DNA of 64,000 nt from JAXGPL01 sp040766985. GTDB taxonomy: Bacteria; Bacillota; Sulfobacillia; JAUYEG01. This document shows, piece after piece, positions 36,590 to 45,054 of this stretch. The stretch is taken from NCBI GenBank assembly GCA_040766985.1, contig JAXGPL010000013.1, positions 1-64,000 of the forward strand, read 5' to 3'. The notes under the pieces are model-generated. The model did not search any database. It was not told the DNA's origin and was given only the letters and a program-made list of their open reading frames with translations. The position numbers and the translations under genes were made by a program. Each line of letters starts with the position of its first letter. Position 1 is the stretch's first letter.

Positions 36590-37210
36590 GTGAAGAAGAC
36601 CTTCTTCAGTATCGACCCGGCCAAGCGTGAGCGCTTTCTGGCCGTGTGTACAGACGAGTTCGCCGAGTTCGGCTATGAAGCGGCGTCAACCAACCGCATC
36701 GTGGGAAAACTCGGCATAGCCAAGGGAAGCTTCTTCAAATACGCGGAATCCAAAGAAGACGTCTACCTCTACCTGGCCGAACTCGTCCTGCAGGATTTGG
36801 CCCGCCTCCAAGCCTCTCCCGAGACCTATCGCTCCCCTGACCTCCTCGCGCGAACGCAGGAGCTGTTGAGCAGCCACATGGTGTACGCCAGGCGCCAACC
36901 AGCGCGCTATCGCCTCATCCTTCGCGCGCTTCTCGATGTTCGTTCGACTGTCTATCCGCGGGTGCTCGAGCTACGCGCCTGCGTCTCGGCGGCCGCCGGC
37001 AACCGCATCTATGACGGCGTGGATTGGAGTCTGTACCGGTTTCCGGAGAACGAGATCCGCGCCTTCCTTGAACTGCTCGACCTCGGGCTGCGGCAAAGCG
37101 CGATGCATGCCTTGAGCATGAGCGGCGACGCAACTGCCCTGGAAACCCACGTCACCCACGCGCTCGACCTTGCTGCCCGCATGCTGCGTTCCGGAATCTA
37201 CCGCGAATAG
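36590..37210 (+). CDS. TetR-family transcriptional regulator
   Basis: A 206-residue repressor-type protein. N-terminal HTH: KRERFLAVCTDEFAEFGYEA, STNRIVGKLGIAKGSFFKY, then the family-typical YAESKEDVYLYLAELV. The ligand-binding domain is helical without recognisable specificity. GTG start follows GGGAGGAGG by eight bases. The alpha/beta hydrolase gene begins 17 bases after its stop, so the two form an operon and the hydrolase or its product may be connected to the ligand. Confidence 0.93.
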   Translation: MKKTFFSIDPAKRERFLAVCTDEFAEFGYEAASTNRIVGKLGIAKGSFFKYAESKEDVYLYLAELVLQDLARLQASPETYRSPDLLARTQELLSSHMVYARRQPARYRLILRALLDVRSTVYPRVLELRACVSAAAGNRIYDGVDWSLYRFPENEIRAFLELLDLGLRQSAMHALSMSGDATALETHVTHALDLAARMLRSGIYRE

Positions 37211-37227
37211 CCGAGGAGGGAACCAAA

Positions 37228-38118
37228 ATGCGGTTCGAGTTGGACAAGGCAAGGTACAACGGGGTGACTGCTGCCCTAAGAGACCGGTTGTTCGCGTTCG
37301 TCGACCAGGCTGAACTCAAGGCAGTCCGGGCCGGGGATTACACCTGGCCATATCTGGACTATCCCCCGCAGGAGACGGGCGCAACCGGTGCACCGCCCGT
37401 CGTATTCTTCTCGGGCGGGGCCAAACATCCGGTCTACTCGTTCGCGGTAATTGAGGCGTTGGGCCAGCACAACCGGGTGATCGCCCTCGCCCAACCCCCC
37501 TGCCCCGGCCTCGACGAACACTTTGCGGGGGTTGATGCCGTCCTTCAGCGGGAAGGGGTGGAGAGGTTCCACGCGGCCGGGTCGTCGTGGGGCGGGTGCC
37601 TCGCGCAGGCTGCGGCGGTACGGTTCCCGGGGCGTGTGTGCAAGATGGTCCTCTCCAGCACAGGCCTTGCTGGTGGCAAAGCTATCGCCCTGATGCTGCG
37701 CCTGCACCTTGCGTCGGTGCGTGGGGCGGACTCCGCCAAGGTCGTGGCCGGATTCAGGAAGAGGGCTTTGGTGCTGCTCGCCGGGGATGCCGAGTCGAAG
37801 GCCTTGTGGCAGGCGATGTTCGATGACGTGTACGATCGGTTGTTCACGCACCGGGATTACGTGAGCCTGATCAGCTCGCAACTCGACTACGTCAGCCGGT
37901 ACGCTCCGCGCGTGGCTTCACAGGCCTGGCCCAACCCTGTGCTGGTCCTGACGGCCAGGGATGAGACGGCAGGCAGCACGGGCTGGCGGAGAGCGCTCAG
38001 AAGGGCCTACCCGGCGGGGCGGTTTCACCTGTTCGAAGGCGGGGGCCACCACCCCGCCCTGCAACATAGGGACGAATACCGGCGGGTGGTGGCGAGTTTC
38101 TTGGCGGAAGAGGACTAA
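37228..38118 (+). CDS. Alpha/beta hydrolase
   Basis: A 296-residue cytoplasmic hydrolase. Nucleophile elbow AAGSSWGGCLAQAA, probable Asp in VLVLTARDETAGS, His in EGGGHHPALQHRDEY, and the oxyanion region VVFFSGGAKHPVYSF. Substrate unknown; esters, lactones and amides are all possible. Good ribosome site (GAGGAGGG) ten bases before the ATG. Co-transcribed with the TetR gene. Confidence 0.9.
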   Translation: MRFELDKARYNGVTAALRDRLFAFVDQAELKAVRAGDYTWPYLDYPPQETGATGAPPVVFFSGGAKHPVYSFAVIEALGQHNRVIALAQPPCPGLDEHFAGVDAVLQREGVERFHAAGSSWGGCLAQAAAVRFPGRVCKMVLSSTGLAGGKAIALMLRLHLASVRGADSAKVVAGFRKRALVLLAGDAESKALWQAMFDDVYDRLFTHRDYVSLISSQLDYVSRYAPRVASQAWPNPVLVLTARDETAGSTGWRRALRRAYPAGRFHLFEGGGHHPALQHRDEYRRVVASFLAEED

Positions 38119-38163
38119 GGTGCAGCTCGCAGCCGCCGGGCCAGCCGCCGGCAACCCCGTGTC

Positions 38164-38400
38164 TCACCTTCCCGGCCGTAGCCCGAAAACACCGTAGCCC
38201 GAAAACACCATATACAGCAAAGTCAGGTTGGGCGCAACAGCCAGCGCCTCTACAACCCAACCGGCGTAGCGCGTCCACTTGGTGTTGGTAAAGGTCCCCA
38301 TGATCTGCCGGCGGCTGGTCAGGAGCAACGACGACGACAGCCCCGACGCCAACAGGGCTACGGCAAATGCCCCTGCGGAGAGTGGGCCTCTCGGTACGCC
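38164..38400 (-). pseudogene. Nramp/MntH transporter remnant (internal deletion)
   Basis: The minus strand reads LSAGAFAVALLASGLSSS, a conserved Nramp helix, joined directly to LLLTSRRQIMGTFTNTKWTR and YAGWVVEALAVAPNLTLLY, which is the C-terminal end of MntH-type Mn2+/Fe2+ transporters. The material normally between and before these pieces is gone, so this is a collapsed mntH. The fragment overlaps the 3' end of mntR, whose last codons are translated from Nramp DNA in another frame. Confidence 0.75.
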
Positions 38401-38855
38401 TGCCAGGCAGCCGATGCATCCGGGTCCGCCGCGAAGAACTCCAGTAACACGGCGATCCCCGATACCGCTTGGTTGGAGATGTTGTGCTCGATGCGCTCCG
38501 CGTCCTCAAGGACGTCCTCCAGGCCGAGGAAACCGAGGAACCGCTCAAGCAGGTTGTGCCGCTGCAGCAGGAACTGCCCGATGGTCCGTCCCTGCCCGGT
38601 CAGCGTGATGATCCCATACCGTTCAAACTTGACGAGGCCCTCGTCGGCCAGGCGGCGCAACATCCGCGAGGCCGAAGGCGGCTGTACGTGGAGGGCCGCC
38701 GCAAGCTCCAACACTCTGGTGTAGTGATCCTCCTGCGAAAGCCGCCAGATCATCTCGAGATAGTCCTCCATACTGGCGGTGAGCGAATCGGGGCGTTCGG
38801 CGCTTTGGAGCGTATAGCCCCGGAAGGTGTAGAACTCACGTCCGCCGTCGCCCAT
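38358..38855 (-). CDS. mntR: DtxR/MntR-family metalloregulator
   Basis: A 165-residue iron/manganese-dependent repressor. wHTH: SMEDYLEMIWRLSQEDHYTR, VLELAAALHVQPPSASRMLR; dimerisation/metal-binding part: GRTIGQFLLQRHNLLERFLG and EDAERIEHNISNQAVSGIAV with the Glu/His ligands typical of MntR. ATG at 38855 after GGAGGAGGGCG. The last residues (EAHSPQGHLP) are encoded within the Nramp remnant, so the C-terminus may be altered by the deletion. Likely target: the palindrome at 40256-40271. Confidence 0.85.
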   Translation of the reverse strand: MGDGGREFYTFRGYTLQSAERPDSLTASMEDYLEMIWRLSQEDHYTRVLELAAALHVQPPSASRMLRRLADEGLVKFERYGIITLTGQGRTIGQFLLQRHNLLERFLGFLGLEDVLEDAERIEHNISNQAVSGIAVLLEFFAADPDASAAWQAYREAHSPQGHLP

Positions 38856-38914
38856 GCCGCGCCCTCCTCCGCAGTCCCTGCTGTGCAGCGGCCTCCGCTG
38901 CCGGCCGGTACATC

Positions 38915-40165
38915 CTATGAGCCGGCGGGCCGGTCTGCACACGAGTGAGACACCGTGCGCTGCACGTTTTCCGGGCTAGAAGCTGGCGGTTGGTGCGCTT
39001 GGCGGGCAGGCGCAGACCGGCTGAGTATGCTGGCTGCAAGCGCCGTGATCGGTATCGCCAGCACCAGCCCGATGCTGCCGGTGAGCGCGCGCACCAGTTC
39101 GGTGGCGACGACATCAAGATTTGCCAAGCGGATAAGGGGCGTCTGGTATGCCATGAACAGGAGCAACAGCGGGATTGATCCACCGGTGTAGGCAAGGATT
39201 AAGGTATTGGACATCGTGCCCATGACATCGCGCCCGACGTTCATGCCCGAGGCAAACAACTGGCGGCGCGACAGACTGCGGTTGGACCGCCAGACCTCGT
39301 CGACGGCCGAAGCGATGGACATGCCGACGTCCATGATCGCGCCCAGGGCACTGATCAGCATTCCTGCGAATAGCAGCCCCCGGAAATCCAGTTGGACTTC
39401 CTGCGGGAGATAGAGGAGCATGTTCGCTTCGTCGGAGCTGAGGCCCGTTAGGTGGGCTAGCGTACCCACGTACTGCGCAAGGAGTCCCGCCGCTATCACT
39501 CCGCCGGTTGTGCCGATCACGGCGGCCAGCGTCTTGGCCTTGAACCCACTGACCACAACCAGCGTCACCGTTGTGGCGCCGGCCGCCACCAGGACGCTCG
39601 TGAGAATGGGGCTCTTGCCGGCCAGCAAGGAGGGGAGGAGTATCTTGTATATGGCGACGAGCGTGACCGCCAGCGTAATGGCCGCTCTGAGCCCCTTGCG
39701 GCCTCCGACGACAATCAGCACACCTAGGAACGCTGCGGCCAGCCACAACAGGTATCCCGTCCGCGACACGTCCTCTATATAGACATCACCAAGCTCCATG
39801 CCGTCAGGGATGGCTGAGATGAGAACCTCGCCGCCTGCGGTGATAGGCACCTGATAGGCCAGATCACCGGGATTAGAGTGGCTGACGTGTAATATCAGCC
39901 CCTTATGCATTCCGGAAATCACACGCAGTGTCACGGGCTGAGTGTAGATGACCATCCCGTAACCGAGGTCCTCCTCAACGATCTGACCGACTTCGATTAC
40001 CTCTGCCCGCATATACTTGCGGTCGGCCTCTGGGCTGCCTTCGGTCTCACCGGAAGCAGCGCGGAACGCTGGGCCACAAAGCCCAACCTGGGCGAAGGCA
40101 ATTACCAGAGCCAGGCCCAAACCGAGAACTAACGTCAACCATCGATACCGGGTCAGTCTAGACAC
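38915..40165 (-). CDS. YibE/F-family membrane protein
   Basis: A 416-residue exported/membrane protein of the YibE/F family (PF07907). Signal-anchor helix, an extracytoplasmic beta-rich part (residues about 50-140, RAEVIEVGQIVEEDLGYGMV), then about seven helices with the family signature AGMLISALGAIMDVGMSIAS and GRDVMGTMSNTLILAYTGGS. Function is not established; YibE/F genes often lie near metal transport genes. GTG start at 40165. A perfect MntR/DtxR-type palindrome lies 91 bases upstream, and mntR is the next gene on the same strand. Confidence 0.9.
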   Translation of the reverse strand: MSRLTRYRWLTLVLGLGLALVIAFAQVGLCGPAFRAASGETEGSPEADRKYMRAEVIEVGQIVEEDLGYGMVIYTQPVTLRVISGMHKGLILHVSHSNPGDLAYQVPITAGGEVLISAIPDGMELGDVYIEDVSRTGYLLWLAAAFLGVLIVVGGRKGLRAAITLAVTLVAIYKILLPSLLAGKSPILTSVLVAAGATTVTLVVVSGFKAKTLAAVIGTTGGVIAAGLLAQYVGTLAHLTGLSSDEANMLLYLPQEVQLDFRGLLFAGMLISALGAIMDVGMSIASAVDEVWRSNRSLSRRQLFASGMNVGRDVMGTMSNTLILAYTGGSIPLLLLFMAYQTPLIRLANLDVVATELVRALTGSIGLVLAIPITALAASILSRSAPARQAHQPPASSPENVQRTVSHSCADRPAGS

Positions 40166-40255
40166 CTCTCGCGTGAGATTTCCGAGCTCCGAAGGTTCGG
40201 CGGATGGATATCGGTATACGGCCGGCTTACGGTGATAGGTCTGCTACCGACCGAG

Positions 40256-40271
40256 TTTAGGTTCGCCTAAA
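40256..40271. promoter_or_regulatory. MntR/DtxR-type operator
   Basis: TTTAGG-TTCG-CCTAAA, a perfect six-base inverted repeat with a four-base centre, strongly like DtxR/IdeR/MntR boxes. It lies between the YibE/F gene and the terminator of the M24 operon. Confidence 0.6.
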
Positions 40272-40300
40272 TGGAGAGGAGTCCTGCAGGAGAGCTGGGC

Positions 40301-40328
40301 AAAGGCGGGGCACACGGAGTGCCCCGCC
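40301..40328 (-). terminator. Terminator of the M24 peptidase operon
   Basis: On the minus strand GGCGGGGCAC-TCCGT-GTGCCCCGCC (perfect ten-base stem) followed by TTTGCCC, 12 bases after the stop codon of the third M24 copy. Confidence 0.8.
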
Positions 40329-40339
40329 CGATTTCCGTG

Positions 40340-41659
40340 CTAGACCACGAGATGGAAAGAGGCCTGCCGGCCGGGGAGATAGTACACGGAGCCGTCGATG
40401 AACATCACGTCCGATTCAACCGGCAGGCTCACAACTTGATCGTCCCACTCAGCCACGGGTCCAGTGACGCTGAGTTCAAGGGAGTACGCAGTCCAATCGT
40501 GGAGGTCGTAGTCGCCGGTACCCGGCACCCCGCTCTGCATGTCGGAGAGCCCGACGTACGCCCCGGCGGCATGTCCATGAAACCTACCGGGTGCGCGTAG
40601 ATCTTGGCGGTAATGCCTTCGGCTTTGGCACAAGCCAGGGCCTGCCGGAGGACGTCGTTGCCGGACTTGCCGATTGCCATCGCCCCGGCGATCAGTTCCT
40701 GCACTCGCTGTCCAGCTGCAAGAATGCGGGTCAACCCGGCGGGCGCATCAGTCTCGCCTGGAAGCAGGCAATAGGCGTGCTGCTTTGAATCTGTGCACAG
40801 CCCGAGGTACTGCAGCCCGTAGTCGCAGTGCAGCGCGTCGCCTTGGCGAATCACAGCGTGGCCCGAGAGCATTCCCGCCACACCTCTGCGTTGTGCCTTT
40901 ACATACGGCATGAACCAGCAATCAAGGCCAAGGTCACGGTTCTCTGCCGGATCACCACGCGGCATCGTCACGTGTCGTCACCCCGGGGTGGATCACCCGG
41001 CCGGACAGGCCCTCGCGCACGATACCGATCGCAATCTGGAGCACGCCGGGGTAGGCGCTGGCCTCGACCTCGGACCGCGTCTCAAGCCAGCCGACCGCCA
41101 ACCGCTCAGCCCACTTTGTCCTTGAGGCATACTCCGGGCCTATCGCCTGCATCAACTGCCGGTGTTCGGTATAGGTCAGGTCATCTGCGAACTGATGGAC
41201 CTCGGAGCAGTTGATACCGATAACCTTGGGCTCGCGCTCGCTGACTACCCGGCGGAGCGCCTCCCACTGGTTCTCCCTGTCCCGCCGCCATTCGTCCCGG
41301 TAAACGTCATACACATCAAGGCCGGGGCGAGCCAAGATCAGCCGCTCGACAGCGCCGCCCTGACGGCGGTGGAAGACCAGGATCGTCCGCCTGCGGGCGG
41401 TGAGCATCGGTGATGGGAGAAGGCTCATTGCCAATGGTCCCTCGTTGTACTCGCGGACGGCAATCAGCCACATGTCGAAGCCTTCCCGCGCCATCAGTCC
41501 GGGCAGGATCGTTGACAAGCGGTTAACAAGCCAGCCCTTGGTTACTCTGGCCTGGTCGCGCAGCGGCAGGATCTTGGCCTCCCAATCGGACGGCCCAGCG
41601 CCTCGCGCCGCCAACCCGCCGGCCACCTCGTCGTAGCTCTTCAGGCTGTCTTGGCCCAC
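40340..41659 (-). pseudogene. M24 peptidase-like paralogue 3, two frameshifts
   Basis: Third tandem copy of a creatinase/Xaa-Pro-peptidase-like protein. Frame 1 runs from GTG 41659 (ending GRVIHPGVTTRDDAAW), frame 2 covers NRDLGLDCWFMPYVKAQRRG to KAEGITAKIYAHPVGF, and frame 3 ends with HGHAAGAYVGLSDMQSGVPG ... YYLPGRQASFHLVV. Shifts are near 40960 and 40575. It starts one base after the stop of copy 2. It is the most diverged copy and the only broken one, so it may be the first to lose selection; sequencing error cannot be excluded. Confidence 0.8.
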
Positions 41660-41660
41660 G

Positions 41661-43013
41661 TCACTGCACCAAATGAAGTCGCGTCTGCCGGCCGCCCAGG
41701 TAATGCACCTTGCCGCCGGTGAAGGCGACGTCGGTTTCCAGGGCGATCCGGATTTCCTGTCCCCATTCCGGCATGTCTTGGCGGATATTGAGTTCAAAGG
41801 AATAGCACGTGTCGTCAAACAGCTCGTAGTCCCCCGTACCCGGGACACCGGTCTGCATTTCATATAGTCCGATGTACGGGCCGGCAGCGTGCCCGTGGTA
41901 GCCGATCGGATGGGTGTAGATCGTGGCGTTGATCCCCTCGGCCTTGGCCTGGGCCAGGGACGCGGCCAGGATCTCGTTGCCGGTTTTGCCGGCGACCATG
42001 TTCTCCGCGAGTACATCCTGCAGCCGGTTGCACGTAGCCATGGCGGCCTGAAGGCCGTCGGGCGCGTCGGTTTCGCCATGGCGCAGGACATATGCCTGTT
42101 GCTGAGTGTCTGTGGCCAGGCCCAGGTAGTGCAATCCATAATCGCAGTGAAGCGTGTCGCCCTGTTGGATGACCAGGCTCCCGGCCTTGGGCGCTTCGCG
42201 CCTCCCCCACGCCCCGGTCGATAGCTGGGTCTGCGGGGTGCATCCCCGGCGCTGTATGCTCACACTCGGCTGAAACCAGCAACTCAGCCCGAGGTCATTC
42301 GTGCGCTGGCGCATCCACCAGACCACGTCATCGGTCGTCGTGACCCCTGGGTGTACCACGCGGGAGGAAAACGCCTCCGCGATAATGCCATAGGCAATCT
42401 GCTGGATACCGTGATAGGCCTCGAGCTCGACCGGCAACCGGCGCTCAAGCCAGCCCACGACGAGCCGCTCCGCCGATTGGGTACGAGGAGCGTAGACAGG
42501 TCCAAGCGCAGTCATCAGTTGTTGATGCTCGGTGTAGGTCAGGTCGTCGGCGAACTGGTGGACTTCGGAGCGGTTGATGCCGATCGACTTGGGATCGCGT
42601 TCCCGGACGACCCGGCTCAACGCGTCCCACTGGCTTTCACTGTCTCGCCTCCATTCATCCTGGTAGATGTCATAGATCTCGAGCCCCGGCCGGGCCAGAA
42701 TAAGGCGCTCGACGGTGCCGTCGGGGCGCCGGTTGAAGACCAGAATGGTCCGCCGGCGGGCCGTAAGCATCGGTGAAGGCAAAAAGGTCATCACCAGCGG
42801 TCCCTCATTGTACTCGCGGACCACAACCAACCACATGTCGAGCCCTTCACGCGCCATAAGCTCGGGAAGCACTGTGTCAAGACGTTCTATGAGCCACCCT
42901 TTGGTGACGCGCCCCTGCTCCCGCAAAGGCAGGATTTTGCCCGCAAAAGCGGACGGCCGCCCGCCGGTAATCAAACCTTCGGTAACTGGGCTGGACATCG
43001 CCATCAAACTCAC
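41661..43013 (-). CDS. M24 peptidase-like paralogue 2
   Basis: A 450-residue member of the M24 (creatinase/Xaa-Pro aminopeptidase) fold. N-terminal creatinase-like domain (ILPLREQGRVTKGWLIERLD, REYNEGPLVMTFLPSPMLTA) and a pita-bread catalytic domain: SSRVVHPGVTTTDDVVWW, LHCDYGLHYLGLATDTQQQA, YTHPIGYHGHAAGPYIGLYE, TCYSFELNIRQDMPEWGQEI. Asp, His and Glu residues expected for a two-metal centre can be placed (HCDYG, THPIGYHGH, FELN), but the second metal Asp of LxxD-(x)n-D is less clear. No signal peptide. Between copies 1 and 2 there is a stem-loop. Confidence 0.9.
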   Translation of the reverse strand: MSLMAMSSPVTEGLITGGRPSAFAGKILPLREQGRVTKGWLIERLDTVLPELMAREGLDMWLVVVREYNEGPLVMTFLPSPMLTARRRTILVFNRRPDGTVERLILARPGLEIYDIYQDEWRRDSESQWDALSRVVRERDPKSIGINRSEVHQFADDLTYTEHQQLMTALGPVYAPRTQSAERLVVGWLERRLPVELEAYHGIQQIAYGIIAEAFSSRVVHPGVTTTDDVVWWMRQRTNDLGLSCWFQPSVSIQRRGCTPQTQLSTGAWGRREAPKAGSLVIQQGDTLHCDYGLHYLGLATDTQQQAYVLRHGETDAPDGLQAAMATCNRLQDVLAENMVAGKTGNEILAASLAQAKAEGINATIYTHPIGYHGHAAGPYIGLYEMQTGVPGTGDYELFDDTCYSFELNIRQDMPEWGQEIRIALETDVAFTGGKVHYLGGRQTRLHLVQ

Positions 43014-43027
43014 CCCAAGAAAAGATA

Positions 43028-43069
43028 CGGGGTGGGACAGACCGGCAGTTCGCCGACTCCCCCACCCCG
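43028..43069 (-). promoter_or_regulatory. Stem-loop between M24 copies 1 and 2
   Basis: CGGGGTGGG (43028-43036) pairs with CCCACCCCG (43061-43069); on the minus strand the stem is followed by TATCTTTTCTT and then the copy 2 start, so it could attenuate or protect the transcript within the operon. Confidence 0.45.
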
Positions 43070-43078
43070 CCGGATCGT

Positions 43079-44380
43079 TTACTGCACTAGGAGCAGCCGG
43101 GTCTGCCGGCCGCCCAGATAGTGGATCTTACCGCCGGTGAAGGCGACGTCGGTTTCCAGAGCGAGCCTTACGTCCTGTCCCCACTCGGGTACATTACGCA
43201 GGATGTTGAGCTCGAACGAATAGCAGGTATCGTCAAAGAGACGGTAGTCGCCGGTGCCCGGCACGCTGACTTGGTTATCACCTAGCCCGATGTACGGTCC
43301 GGCCGCATGCCCGTGGAAACCGATCGGGTGGGTGTAGATCGTTGCGTTGATGGACTCGCCCCTCGCCTGAGCCAGTGACGCGGCGAGGATCTCGTTGCCG
43401 GTCCGGCCGGCAATCATGTTCTCGGCCAGGATGTCCTGAAGCCGGTTACAGGTCGAGAGAGCGTCCTGGAGGCCTTGCGGCGCGTCGGTTTCTCCATGCC
43501 GGAGGACGTACGCCTGTTGCTGCGTGTCCGTCGCCAGCCCCAGATAGTGGAGCCCGAAGTCGCAGTGCAGACTGTCGCCTTGCATGATTACCGTGTTGCC
43601 GTCGGACCGGCCGGCCAGGCCCTTTCGCTGGGCTCGCACGCTTGGCTGAAACCAGCACCGCAAGCCCAGGTCCTGCGTCCGCTGGCGCATCCACCACACG
43701 ACGTCGTCGCAGGTGGTGACTCCTGGATGAATCACCCGGCTGGAGAATGCTTCCGCGATGATGCCGTACGCGATGTGCTGGATGCCGGGGTAAGCCTCGA
43801 TTTCAATGGGGGACCGGCGCTCGAGCCAGCCGATGACCAGTCCCTCGGCCCACGATGTGCGCGCCGCGTACTCCGGCCCAAGGGCGGCCATCAGGTGCTT
43901 ATGCTCGGTGTAGGTGAGATCGTCTGCGAACTGGTGAATTTCGGAGCAGTTGATCCCGATCGACTTCGGGCCGCGCTCGGAGACGACACGCCTCAGAGCG
44001 TCCCACTGGGACTCCTGGTCACGCTTCCATTCATCCTTGTAGACGTCATAGACGTCAAGGCCGAGCCGGGCAAGGATGAGGCGCTCGACCGTCCCGTCGC
44101 CGCGTAAGGTGAAGACCAGGATCGTCCGCCGTCTCGCCGTGAGCATGGGCTCCGGCAGGAGCGTCATCACCAGGGGCCCTTCGTTGTACTCCCGTACGTC
44201 CACGATCCACATGTCGAAGCCCTCGCGTTTCATTAGCTCCGGCAGAATCGTGTCCAGGCGGTGCACCATCCAGGCCTTGGTTATCCGAGCCTGTTCCCGC
44301 AACGGCAGGATCTTGCCCTGCCACGCTGAAGGACGGCCGCTTGTTATCAACTGCTCAGTCACCGGATTGGACATTGACAT
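43079..44380 (-). CDS. M24 peptidase-like paralogue 1
   Basis: A 433-residue protein, first of three tandem M24 paralogues and closely similar to copy 2 throughout (ILPLREQARITKAWMVHRLD, REYNEGPLVMTLLPEPMLTA, SSRVIHPGVTTCDDVVWWMR, HCDFGLHYLGLATDTQQQAY, YTHPIGFHGHAAGPYIGLGD, YLGGRQTRLLLVQ). Family members cleave X-Pro peptides or hydrolyse creatine-type C-N bonds; the substrate here is unknown. It follows the membrane-D gene by 60 bases, so it belongs to the same transcription unit. Confidence 0.92.
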   Translation of the reverse strand: MSMSNPVTEQLITSGRPSAWQGKILPLREQARITKAWMVHRLDTILPELMKREGFDMWIVDVREYNEGPLVMTLLPEPMLTARRRTILVFTLRGDGTVERLILARLGLDVYDVYKDEWKRDQESQWDALRRVVSERGPKSIGINCSEIHQFADDLTYTEHKHLMAALGPEYAARTSWAEGLVIGWLERRSPIEIEAYPGIQHIAYGIIAEAFSSRVIHPGVTTCDDVVWWMRQRTQDLGLRCWFQPSVRAQRKGLAGRSDGNTVIMQGDSLHCDFGLHYLGLATDTQQQAYVLRHGETDAPQGLQDALSTCNRLQDILAENMIAGRTGNEILAASLAQARGESINATIYTHPIGFHGHAAGPYIGLGDNQVSVPGTGDYRLFDDTCYSFELNILRNVPEWGQDVRLALETDVAFTGGKIHYLGGRQTRLLLVQ

Positions 44381-44441
44381 GGTATCACTCCAGTTCTGTC
44401 GTTCTGTCGTCCGCTGCCCGCAGGCCCTGAGGCGCCGGCAG

Positions 44442-45050
44442 CTACTGGGCCACCTTGAGCCAGTCGATCAAGATGAACTGCACGCGGCCGAGGAGGTTGG
44501 ACAACCGCGCCATCACCGTAGAGCCGAATGCCGCCCCAAGCGCGACCATGATGCCTGTGCGGCCGACTACCGAGATGGCCGAGTACGCCTTCCAGCCCTT
44601 GCTGCGCGGACCGACCGTGAAGATGAAGTAGAGAAGGGTGGCAACCAACAGGACAGCCGAGAGAATGTTGTTAAAGCTATTGGGTTTCCAGAACGAAGCC
44701 GTCAACTGGCCGATGAACGGGCCCGGGTTATACGCCAGCAGGTAACCGCTGCCGATGCCCAGCCAAAACGCCATGGGGATGCGGCTGAAATGCCCCAGCG
44801 CGGGAATATACCGGGTATACATCATCAAGCCGAGGGCTATAGGCACGAGCATAGCGTAGTTGCCGTCCTTGATGATGGTGTTGGCGACCGTCGGCCGGAT
44901 GTAGTTGTGATAGGTGTTGACGATCAGGTGAGCAGAGCCCGCCCCGACCAAAAGATACTCGAAGAACCGGTATACCGGGTTCTCTTTATATAGGAAGCTG
45001 AAGATGGCAAGGGTGCCGACTCCAGCGATCCATAGCTGTGTAGTAGTCAT
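44442..45050 (-). CDS. Conserved membrane protein D of the M24 locus
   Basis: A 202-residue protein with about six membrane helices: MTTTQLWIAGVGTLAIFSFL, KENPVYRFFEYLLVGAGSAH, YAMLVPIALGLMMYTRYIPA, AFWLGIGSGYLLAYNPGPFI, NILSAVLLVATLLYFIFTV, and a C-terminal GRTGIMVALGAAFGSTVMAR. It resembles uncharacterised membrane proteins that accompany DUF6754 genes. The ATG at 45050 has AAGGAGGT eight bases before it. It is the only intact membrane gene of the cluster; the longer frame to 45179 runs into the broken upstream gene. Confidence 0.8.
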   Translation of the reverse strand: MTTTQLWIAGVGTLAIFSFLYKENPVYRFFEYLLVGAGSAHLIVNTYHNYIRPTVANTIIKDGNYAMLVPIALGLMMYTRYIPALGHFSRIPMAFWLGIGSGYLLAYNPGPFIGQLTASFWKPNSFNNILSAVLLVATLLYFIFTVGPRSKGWKAYSAISVVGRTGIMVALGAAFGSTVMARLSNLLGRVQFILIDWLKVAQ

Positions 45051-45054
45051 CCAG

